Assembly (NCBI GenBank): GCA_013204155.1
Contig: JABMOK010000122.1
Location: 1-61,304 of the forward strand
Reading direction: 5' to 3'
Source: Pseudohongiella sp.
GTDB lineage: Bacteria > Pseudomonadota > Gammaproteobacteria > Pseudomonadales > Pseudohongiellaceae
DNA: 61,304 bases
The stretch's first letter is position 1. The number at the start of each line of letters is the position of its first letter. Shown here in pieces: positions 56,965 through 61,304 of the stretch. The notes under the pieces are model-generated. The model was not told where the DNA came from. It did not search any database and saw nothing but the letters and a program-made list of their open reading frames with translations. The translations under genes were made by a program, and so were the position numbers.

Positions 56965-57456
56965 ATGATTTACGAGGTGGAAGGCGATATCTTGATGACC
57001 CGCGCCCAGCTTATTGCGCAGGGCGTTGCGGTTCATGACCCCATGACCCAAGGTCTGGCGAGAAGGCTGCAAGAAAAATTTCCGTCCATGCGGGAAGAGT
57101 TTGATCAGTGGTGTGAGGAAACTAATCCAGAACCTGGAGATATCTGGCTTTGGGGCAAAGAAGGGAGGCTACAAATTGTTAATCTAATCACCAGCGAAGG
57201 CGCAGATCCCGCATTAGGCAGGCCCGGCAGACCAAGTAAAATCGCGCTACACCGGTCTATGCGGGCTCTCAACAAAATGGCAACAGAGCACCGGTTTACA
57301 TCTATTGCCATGCCAAAACTGGGTGGTGGATTTGGCGGCATTGACTGGCTGGAAGTTCGCGGCATGATGCACAGCCAGCTTGGCGAATTGTTAATTCCCT
57401 TATTTGTTTACGTGACAGAATTAGAGGGTATGTTGGCGTCTGAGCCGGGAATGTAG
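56965..57456 (+). CDS. Macro-domain protein (predicted ADP-ribose binding)
   Basis: ATG at 56965 follows AGGAGGAGAG and gives 163 residues. It opens MIYEVEGDILMTRAQLIAQGV, the macro-domain pattern (GDI-L), and contains IAMPKLGGGFGGIDWLEVRGMM, the phosphate loop. Such proteins bind or hydrolyse ADP-ribose derivatives on proteins or nucleic acids. The frame upstream to 56830 has no support. It ends at 57456, next to the last degenerate attC. So it is either the chromosomal flank of the integron or an inverted cassette. No DarT-like toxin is adjacent. Confidence 0.85.
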   Translation: MIYEVEGDILMTRAQLIAQGVAVHDPMTQGLARRLQEKFPSMREEFDQWCEETNPEPGDIWLWGKEGRLQIVNLITSEGADPALGRPGRPSKIALHRSMRALNKMATEHRFTSIAMPKLGGGFGGIDWLEVRGMMHSQLGELLIPLFVYVTELEGMLASEPGM

Positions 57457-57522
57457 ACGTTTCTGTGCGGCCATCCGGTAAAGCCAGCTTGCTATGGAAC
57501 ACCCGTTAGCGCTTTGTTATGT
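57457..57522 (-). repeat. Degenerate terminal attC candidate
   Basis: On the minus strand R'' ACATAAC (57522-57516) is followed by AAAGCGC, matching the other sites, 10 bases after the DUF302 stop. The distal end has no clear GTTATGT; the nearest candidate is in ACGTCTACAT next to the macro-gene stop. It probably marks the oldest end of the array. Confidence 0.5.
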
Positions 57523-57531
57523 GTCCCTAAC

Positions 57532-57915
57532 TCATTTTGACTCATCAACCATTTGTATGACTTTGTTTTCAACCTCAGCCGCTACTTCCGCCAGCCTTTT
57601 ATCTTCTGATAAAGAAGACAACATTTGTGCAGGCTTGATCAATCCAATTTTTGTAGTGCCAGCTTCTGTATAAACGGAGATTCGACAAGGCAGCGCCATA
57701 TTTAATCTCATGTCGCTAGCTAATACCTTTGCTGCCTGTATTGGATTGCAAACCTCAAAAATTTTACATTGCTCAGAGAAATCAATTCCTTTACTTCGGA
57801 GTGTTCCGCCAAGGTCATGAACATGCAACACACCAAAACCGTGGCGTTTTACAGCGGCGTCCAAATCTTGTGATGCTTGCTCGAATGTTTTCTCTGATTC
57901 AACTATGTAATACAT
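57532..57915 (-). CDS. DUF302 family protein (integron cassette)
   Basis: ATG at 57915, with GAGG upstream, gives 127 residues. The segments FEQASQDLDAAVKRHGFGVLHVHDL, FEVCNPIQAAKVLASD and PCRISVYTEAGTTKIG are typical DUF302. Members are small soluble proteins that sometimes bind metal or haem-like ligands; the function here is unknown. It has its own cassette position between two degenerate attC candidates. Confidence 0.85.
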   Translation of the reverse strand: MYYIVESEKTFEQASQDLDAAVKRHGFGVLHVHDLGGTLRSKGIDFSEQCKIFEVCNPIQAAKVLASDMRLNMALPCRISVYTEAGTTKIGLIKPAQMLSSLSEDKRLAEVAAEVENKVIQMVDESK

Positions 57916-57936
57916 TGTTTTCCTCGGCCGGTAACT

Positions 57937-58000
57937 GGACACATAATGTCCTTGTTAAGACGCAAACCACTGCGTGGTTTGTCGTTATTAAACTGAATGC
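57937..58000 (-). repeat. Degenerate attC candidate with strong core hairpin
   Basis: AAACCAC and GTGGTTT form a perfect stem around TGC (about 57972-57988). The minus-strand right end reads ATTATGTGTCC, one base from the R' form GTTATGTGTCC found elsewhere in the array. The R'' end is only approximate (AATAAC). Confidence 0.45.
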
Positions 58001-58129
58001 ACTTATTGCAACCTGTGTTTGAGTAAATACGCTATCTTCTACAGTTTTACTTTGATCCATTGAACTGGGACTCAGGGAAATAGTAGTAAAGAAAACCAGC
58101 GAGACTGCAAATTTTGCTGTTTCAAACAT
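57990..58129 (-). CDS. Short secreted-type ORF, probably the remnant of a cassette gene
   Basis: From ATG 58129 the frame starts MFETAKFAVSLVFFTTISLSPSS, which resembles a signal peptide, and continues about 45 residues before entering the attC-like hairpin at about 57990. The open frame itself runs on to 57899 in sequence that belongs to the attC candidate and the next gene. No family is recognised. A truncated cassette gene is the most likely reading. Confidence 0.35.
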
Positions 58130-58169
58130 TAAAGTTTGCCTCTTTGGGGTTAAGTCGGAATATTAAGCA

Positions 58170-58265
58170 ACATAACGTCGCGGGAATGGGCCGTTATTTT
58201 GACGCGAAGCGGCAAGATAGCGGTTTCAGGGAGCGCCAGCGACCGAATTCGACGCTTTGTTATGC
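58170..58265 (-). repeat. attC site (96 bp)
   Basis: The minus-strand R'' is GCATAAC (58265-58259) and R' is GTTATGT (58176-58170). CGTCG near each end forms the L boxes. The VOC gene stop codon lies one base before R''. Confidence 0.85.
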
Positions 58266-58266
58266 A

Positions 58267-58617
58267 TTATTCTGACCATACGGCAAACTCATTACCACTT
58301 GGCTCAGTGAAGTGAAAACGTCTACCGCCTGGGAATGGAAATATTTCCTTCACTATAACGCCATTCGCTTTTTCAATTTTATCCTGGGTTGTTTCAAGAT
58401 CTTTGCTGTAGAGCACCACAAGAGCAGCTCCATTATTTGTGGTAGAACACAAGTCTGCTTTAAAGAAACCACCATCGATCCCTTGATTAGAAAATGATAT
58501 ATAGTCAGGACCAAAATCTTCAAATGACCAGCCGAATGCATCAGTGAAGAACGTTTTTGTTTTTTGGATGTCTTTAGCCGGAAATTCCACATAGCTTATT
58601 TTTTCATGTGCATTCAT
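58267..58617 (-). CDS. VOC/glyoxalase-fold protein (integron cassette)
   Basis: ATG at 58617, eight bases after AGAGAGG, gives 116 residues. The fold repeats are visible: ISYVEFPAKDIQKTKTFFTDAFGWSFEDF and FPFPGGRRFHFTEPSGNEFAVW. His/Glu positions compatible with a metal site are present (the Glu in YVEF; the Glu in SGNEFAVW). It may be a glyoxalase, dioxygenase or antibiotic-binding relative; the substrate is unknown. VOC proteins are frequent integron cargo. Confidence 0.88.
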   Translation of the reverse strand: MNAHEKISYVEFPAKDIQKTKTFFTDAFGWSFEDFGPDYISFSNQGIDGGFFKADLCSTTNNGAALVVLYSKDLETTQDKIEKANGVIVKEIFPFPGGRRFHFTEPSGNEFAVWSE

Positions 58618-58635
58618 CTGCATTTCCTCTCTTTC

Positions 58636-58700
58636 ACATAACGCTTTTAATAATAGGTAAACCGCGCAGCGGTTTACCCTTATTGATTTGATTGTTATGT
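58636..58700 (-). repeat. attC site (65 bp)
   Basis: The minus-strand R'' is ACATAAC (58700-58694) and R' is GTTATGT (58642-58636). The core is a perfect 10-bp stem GGTAAACCGC/GCGGTTTACC around GCA. The higA stop codon TAA is inside R''. Confidence 0.9.
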
Positions 58701-59012
58701 TCCTTGACCCAAACGTGTACCCACATGCTTCCAAGGTTGGATATGTTTAAGTTCGTTTGCGAGAACCTCTTCAGCTACTTCGGTGTCAAACGCCACTTGT
58801 GCCCTAAGCCAATATCCATTCGAAAGCCCAAAGAAACGGCATAAGCGCAAATCTGTATCTGCAGTAATGGAGCGCTTTCCAGAAACTATCGCTCCAATTC
58901 TCTGAGCTGGCACTTCGATCTCTTTCGCAAGGCGGTACTGTGTGATACCCATAGGCTCGAGGAATTCTTCTCTCAAAAGTTCGCCGGGAGTTACTGGCTC
59001 TAGTTTTCTCAT
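58695..59012 (-). CDS. higA: HigA-family antitoxin
   Basis: The 105-residue XRE-type protein has PGELLREEFLEPMGITQYRLAKEIEVPAQRIGAIVSGKRSITADTDLRL (helix-turn-helix, residues 9-57), the standard HigA arrangement. It neutralises the HigB mRNase and represses the operon. It follows higB (toxin first), with 9 bases between. Its stop codon falls in the attC R'' box. Confidence 0.95.
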   Translation of the reverse strand: MRKLEPVTPGELLREEFLEPMGITQYRLAKEIEVPAQRIGAIVSGKRSITADTDLRLCRFFGLSNGYWLRAQVAFDTEVAEEVLANELKHIQPWKHVGTRLGQGT

Positions 59013-59021
59013 GTCCTACTC

Positions 59022-59300
59022 CTAATGATAATCCACGATTTCGACATTAGTTGCACCAGCCGTAGTCCAGCGAAAACAAATGCGAAATTGATCATTGATT
59101 CTAATGCTGTACTGGCCTTTCCGGCTTCCTTTTAGTCCTTCTAGTCTATTTCCGGGAGGGACTTTAAGATCAGTTAGCCTTTCCGCAACTTGGAGTTGGC
59201 GGAGTTTCCGAAGAGCGACTCGCTCGAAGTTTATGAAGCGCCTAACTCTACGGCCTTTCGCAAGCTTTTCTGTTTCAGCACATTTGAACGAAACAATCAT
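59022..59300 (-). CDS. higB: HigB-family mRNA interferase toxin
   Basis: HigB cleaves mRNA on the ribosome. The protein (92 residues from ATG 59300) begins MIVSFKCAETEKLAKG and contains RLEGLKGSRKGQYSIRINDQFRICFRW (about residues 53-79) and ends VEIVDYH, the RelE/HigB core. An upstream in-frame TTG at 59306 is an alternative. The promoter (59307-59335) puts the transcript start almost at the ATG, so the mRNA may be leaderless. Confidence 0.95.
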   Translation of the reverse strand: MIVSFKCAETEKLAKGRRVRRFINFERVALRKLRQLQVAERLTDLKVPPGNRLEGLKGSRKGQYSIRINDQFRICFRWTTAGATNVEIVDYH

Positions 59301-59306
59301 TTCCAA

Positions 59307-59335
59307 ATAGTAACGCCATGCAACATTAACGTCAA
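59307..59335 (-). promoter_or_regulatory. Sigma-70 promoter of higBA
   Basis: On the minus strand TTGACG and TACTAT are 17 bases apart. The -10 box ends 6 bases before the higB ATG at 59300, so transcription should begin at or within two bases of the start codon. Confidence 0.75.
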
Positions 59336-59373
59336 GCGTTACTACCGATCTTCGATGTCCGAGGCTGGTTGGA

Positions 59374-59432
59374 ACATAACGCCCGTAGTAATGGGTGCGC
59401 GCAGCGCATCCTTTTTGACTTGTTTGTTATGT
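59374..59432 (-). repeat. attC site (59 bp)
   Basis: The minus-strand R'' is ACATAAC (59432-59426) and R' is GTTATGT (59380-59374). The core is TGCGC/GCGCA. The antitoxin stop TAA is inside R''. The end CGCCCGTAGTAATGGG (plus strand) is shared with the site at 60063. Confidence 0.9.
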
Positions 59433-59708
59433 AGCTGTGACATGCACTTTTACGCCGAGGCTGCCTAAAACCTTTTGCACAGTTTCGTACCTAGGTTTCG
59501 CTCCAGGAGAGAATGCCTTGTAGAGGCTTTCTCTTCCTAAGCCAGACCTGCTAGCGATTTCTGACATGCCCCTGGCTTTTGCTACATGACCTATAGCGGC
59601 AAGAAACACATCGGGATTCTCGTCTTCTAATGCAGCAGAAAGATACTCAGCAATAAGCTCTTCGTTGTCGAGATATTCACTAACATCAAAATCAGTTACT
59701 TTAACCAT
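59427..59708 (-). CDS. Addiction-module antidote protein (HTH)
   Basis: The 93-residue protein has FDVSEYLDNEELIAEYLSAAL at the N-terminus and a helix-turn-helix MSEIASRSGLGRESLYKAFS near residue 48, the pattern of antitoxins paired with TIGR02683-type RelE toxins. It begins 2 bases after the toxin stop. Autoregulation through the 60015 palindrome is likely. Confidence 0.9.
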   Translation of the reverse strand: MVKVTDFDVSEYLDNEELIAEYLSAALEDENPDVFLAAIGHVAKARGMSEIASRSGLGRESLYKAFSPGAKPRYETVQKVLGSLGVKVHVTAT

Positions 59709-59710
59709 AC

Positions 59711-60007
59711 TTATGACCTCAATTCCGACAGTATTTCTCTAGCTCGTTCAATATCTTTAGATTGGCTCGATTTAATGCCTCCGCTAAGGAGGAGAATTAC
59801 CATATTCCCTTTCTTGGTATAGTAAATTCGATAGCCTTTCCCAATATGAATTCGAAGCTCGTGGAGTCCGCCTTTTAGCGACTTGGAGTCACCAAAATAT
59901 CCCTGGCGAACGTTCTCCAAGCGAATAAAGATACGGGCTAAAGCCTTTGTATCCTTAATCTTGGAGCGCCACTTTATAAAGTAATCTGTCTCTTTAAGTT
60001 GATACAC
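59711..60007 (-). CDS. RelE/ParE-superfamily toxin (TIGR02683-like)
   Basis: The protein reads YQLKETDYFIKWRSKIKDTKA, then GDSKSLKGGLHELRIHIGKGYRIYYTKKG (about residues 40-68), the Arg-rich RelE core, and ends in a helix ERAREILSELRS. The start is GTG at 60007 or at 60034; the first is preferred because the second lies in the operator palindrome. Toxin precedes antitoxin. The target is presumably ribosome-bound mRNA. Confidence 0.88.
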   Translation of the reverse strand: MYQLKETDYFIKWRSKIKDTKALARIFIRLENVRQGYFGDSKSLKGGLHELRIHIGKGYRIYYTKKGNMVILLLSGGIKSSQSKDIERAREILSELRS

Positions 60008-60014
60008 ATTGGCA

Positions 60015-60034
60015 GTGTATCCGTATGGATACAC
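60015..60034. promoter_or_regulatory. Perfect inverted repeat at the toxin start, likely TA operator
   Basis: GTGTATCCGTATGGATACAC has 8-bp arms around GTAT. It lies immediately upstream of the toxin GTG at 60007, and a third GATACAC copy occurs at 60001-60007. Autorepression by the antidote protein is the likely use. Confidence 0.65.
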
Positions 60035-60062
60035 TCAGTCAATAGCAGCTCGATGCTGGCCT

Positions 60063-60178
60063 ACATAACGCCCGTAGTAATGGGCGCAGTCTGCGTAGCG
60101 GGGCTTGTGACAGAATGGCGAAGCCATTCACAAGCCGTGTGGAGCAGGCTGTGTCCCTTATTGACTTGTTTGTTATGT
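60063..60178 (-). repeat. attC site (116 bp)
   Basis: The minus-strand R'' is ACATAAC (60178-60172) and R' is GTTATGT (60069-60063). A longer inner hairpin (GGCTTGTGA...TCACAAGCC) explains the larger size. It belongs to the cassette holding the inverted yefM-yoeB genes. Confidence 0.88.
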
Positions 60179-60191
60179 GTCGTTACACTGT

Positions 60192-60215
60192 TGTACAGTT
60201 TAACGTACATGTACA
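60192..60215 (+). promoter_or_regulatory. YefM-type operator (two TGTACA boxes)
   Basis: TGTACA occurs at 60192-60197 and 60210-60215, the second within the palindrome GTACATGTAC. TGTACA is the core bound by YefM in E. coli. The boxes lie 12-35 bases upstream of the antitoxin ATG. Confidence 0.8.
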
Positions 60216-60226
60216 GGAATCCTATA

Positions 60227-60478
60227 ATGGACAGCATAAGTTATACCTCAGCTCGAAGCAACCTGGCAAAGACCATGGACCATGTTTGCGATGACCATGC
60301 CCCTGTTGCGATCACCAGAAAAGGGCAAGGAGCCGTAGTCATGATGTCGATGGACGATTTCCAAGCCCTCGAAGAGACAGCCTATCTTCTCCGTAGCCCA
60401 AAAAATGTGAGACGCCTTGTTGAGGCCATATCTGAGCTTGAAAATGGAAAGGGCACAGAAAGAGCGCTGGCTGAATGA
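60227..60478 (+). CDS. yefM: YefM/Phd-family antitoxin
   Basis: ATG at 60227 gives 83 residues, starting MDSISYTSARSNLAKTMDHV, then PVAITRKGQGAVVMMSMDDFQALEETAYLLRSPKN (about residues 27-61), the standard YefM layout. It binds YoeB and represses the operon. It overlaps yoeB by four bases (ATGA). It is on the plus strand, opposite to the array. Confidence 0.96.
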   Translation: MDSISYTSARSNLAKTMDHVCDDHAPVAITRKGQGAVVMMSMDDFQALEETAYLLRSPKNVRRLVEAISELENGKGTERALAE

Positions 60479-60729
60479 AGCTGATCTTTGCTGAATCTGC
60501 ATGGGAAGATTACCTATACTGGCAGAAGCAAGACAAGAAAATGCTCAATCGCATTAACACGCTTATCAAAGATATTAAACGAAGCCCCTTTGGGGGAATC
60601 GGTAAGCCAGAGCCATTGAAACACGCTCTCTCTGGATATTGGTCGCGCTGGATAAATGATGCTCATCGTATTGTTTACTCCGTAAAGGATGATTCAATAT
60701 TTATCGCTCAACTTCGATATCACTATTAG
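60475..60729 (+). CDS. yoeB: YoeB toxin
   Basis: YoeB cuts mRNA at the ribosomal A site. The 84-residue protein is canonical: MKLIFAESAWEDYLYWQKQDKK, PFGGIGKPEPLKHALSGYWSRWINDAHRIVY (Glu, Arg and His positions present) and the essential C-terminal His-Tyr (RYHY). The stop lies 3 bases before the next attC. Confidence 0.97.
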   Translation: MKLIFAESAWEDYLYWQKQDKKMLNRINTLIKDIKRSPFGGIGKPEPLKHALSGYWSRWINDAHRIVYSVKDDSIFIAQLRYHY

Positions 60730-60732
60730 TAC

Positions 60733-60791
60733 ACATAACTCCCCTGATAAAGAGTGCCGCTTGCGGCATCTTCTTGATCTTTTTGTTATGT
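60733..60791 (-). repeat. attC site (59 bp)
   Basis: The minus-strand R'' is ACATAAC (60791-60785) and R' is GTTATGT (60739-60733). The core is GTGCCGC/GCGGCAT-like around TT. The preceding cassette gene stops at 60796. Confidence 0.9.
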
Positions 60792-60795
60792 TTCG

Positions 60796-61083
60796 TCATG
60801 CACGTTTTGAAAGTAAATATGTCGCAAACTCGGATCGAGCTTTACCATTCAATTCATACCCTTTTTCATTACACCATTCAATCAGTTCGCTAACTCTAAC
60901 TGATACTTTTTTAGGGTATATACCTTGTTTCTCCAAATCCTGTATGGCGCCGTTAGCACCAGTTTTCCATTCTTCATAGCTATCGTCCAAACGTTCCGGG
61001 TCTGCAGCGGATTCCTTTAGTAGTTCCCACTGTTCACGCTGATACCAACACATTCCGACGTTCACATTTGATTCTTCAGTCAT
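60796..61083 (-). CDS. Integron cassette protein of unknown function
   Basis: ATG at 61083 follows GGAGG and gives 95 residues (MTEESNVNVGMCWYQREQWELLKES). It is soluble and acidic, with an end KVSVRVSELIEWCNEKGYELNGKARSEFATYLL. Similar small proteins occur in gene cassettes and on chromosomes, without known function. It has a normal cassette layout with its stop 5 bases before the attC. Confidence 0.8.
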   Translation of the reverse strand: MTEESNVNVGMCWYQREQWELLKESAADPERLDDSYEEWKTGANGAIQDLEKQGIYPKKVSVRVSELIEWCNEKGYELNGKARSEFATYLLSKRA

Positions 61084-61170
61084 GATTGCCTCCAAATGCA
61101 TTCAGATGCGTTTCACTATTTACACCATAGATCTCAATAGATTCTCAACTATCGTAGATTGACAACAGAA

Positions 61171-61205
61171 ACATAACGCTTTTAATAAAGAGTGCGCGTA
61201 GCGCA
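61171..61205 (-). repeat. attC fragment interrupted by an IS
   Basis: The R' side (plus-strand ACATAAC at 61171-61177 followed by GCTTTTAATAA) and the first stem half GTGCGC-GTA-GCGCA are present. The other half is absent up to the window edge because the IS begins at about 61206. Confidence 0.75.
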
Positions 61206-61304
61206 TGATCTTCCCCCGATAAAATTGACACCATTTTATCTACGCTGCACGTTGTTCATATTCTATCGGCGACTCGTAAGCCAAACCTGAGTGTAACCGA
61301 ACAG
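61206..61304 (-). mobile_element. End of an IS3-family insertion sequence (partial)
   Basis: A likely terminal repeat starts TGATCTTCCCCCGATAAA at 61206. The minus strand then codes from the window edge to TAG at 61240-61242: VRLHSGLAYESPIEYEQRAA, the typical C-terminus of an IS3-family OrfB (DDE transposase, rve domain). The element continues beyond the window. Its insertion point is the hairpin tip of an attC. Confidence 0.8.

Larger units (their letters stand above)
57457..61304 (-). mobile_element. Distal part of a chromosomal integron cassette array
   Basis: Five attC-type sites (58170-58265, 58636-58700, 59374-59432, 60063-60178, 60733-60791) punctuate small genes at 0.4-0.7 kb intervals. 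A sixth (61171 onward) is cut by an IS, and two degenerate ones lie at the left end. On the minus strand each starts (A/G)CATAACAA and ends (G/A)(C/G)GTTATGT. Most genes are on the minus strand, ending within or next to the R'' box, as in cassettes. No integrase or attI is in the window; polarity places them to the right. Confidence 0.88.

Overview
The window looks like the chromosome of a free-living, probably marine gammaproteobacterium. The core gene order is gammaproteobacterial (rsmD / ftsY-ftsE-ftsX-rpoH; thiS-thiG-trmB; cmoA-cmoB; rpmB-rpmG-radC-coaBC-algC-argB-slmA-pyrE-rph-yicC-gmk-rpoZ-spoT-ridA-recG-ubiA). SlmA, CmoA/CmoB and YaaA point the same way. A TRAP transporter, a glutaryl-CoA dehydrogenase and an ovothiol pathway fit an aerobic heterotroph. 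No rRNA or tRNA gene was recognised.

Region by region: 1-175 is the tail of a protein made of 15-residue repeats, broken by stop codons. 0.5-4 kb carries a TPR/TonB-like secreted protein and a hydantoinase-A family protein. 4-7.2 kb has mutM, coaD, a YheT-type hydrolase and rsmD. 7.5-11.3 kb has the ftsYEX-rpoH block. 11.4-17 kb has ygdD-like, thiSG, trmB, a YgjP peptidase, a methyltransferase and cmoAB. A REP-type transposase with an altered HUH motif follows at 17.2-18.1 kb. 18.3-33.8 kb is the long housekeeping block for ribosomal proteins, CoA, sugar phosphates, arginine, pyrimidines, RNA processing, stringent response and recombination. 33.8-34.1 kb holds tandem structured repeats. Next come gcdH and a uvrD gene with a stop codon exactly where family members have the Gln just before motif V. 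37.8-41.4 kb is a TRAP transporter interrupted by a YciA-type thioesterase. 41.5-46 kb is a mix of small conserved genes. 46-49.4 kb is an ovoA-ovoB-like ovothiol pair. 49.5-56.8 kb has an ABC exporter, a fatty-acid desaturase and a two-subunit M16 peptidase pair, with a decayed second copy of the M16 C-terminus on the far side of the ABC genes.

The right end (about 57.46-61.3 kb) is the most mobile part. It is the distal end of a chromosomal integron cassette array, read right to left on the minus strand, with five clear attC sites (R'' ACATAAC/GCATAAC ... R' GTTATGT), one attC split by an IS3-family element, and two degenerate attC candidates at the old end. The cassettes carry DUF302, VOC/glyoxalase, HigBA, a RelE-type toxin with an antidote protein, an inverted YefM-YoeB module and an unknown protein. 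No integrase is in view; the attC polarity predicts it to the right of the window.

Two themes recur. Short tandem duplications fill many intergenic gaps, and in two cases (upstream of the YciA-type thioesterase and of the DUF938 gene) the duplicated unit contains the translation start and creates a leader ORF whose TGA overlaps the real ATG. In addition, several coding remnants carry stop codons explainable as single C-to-T changes.
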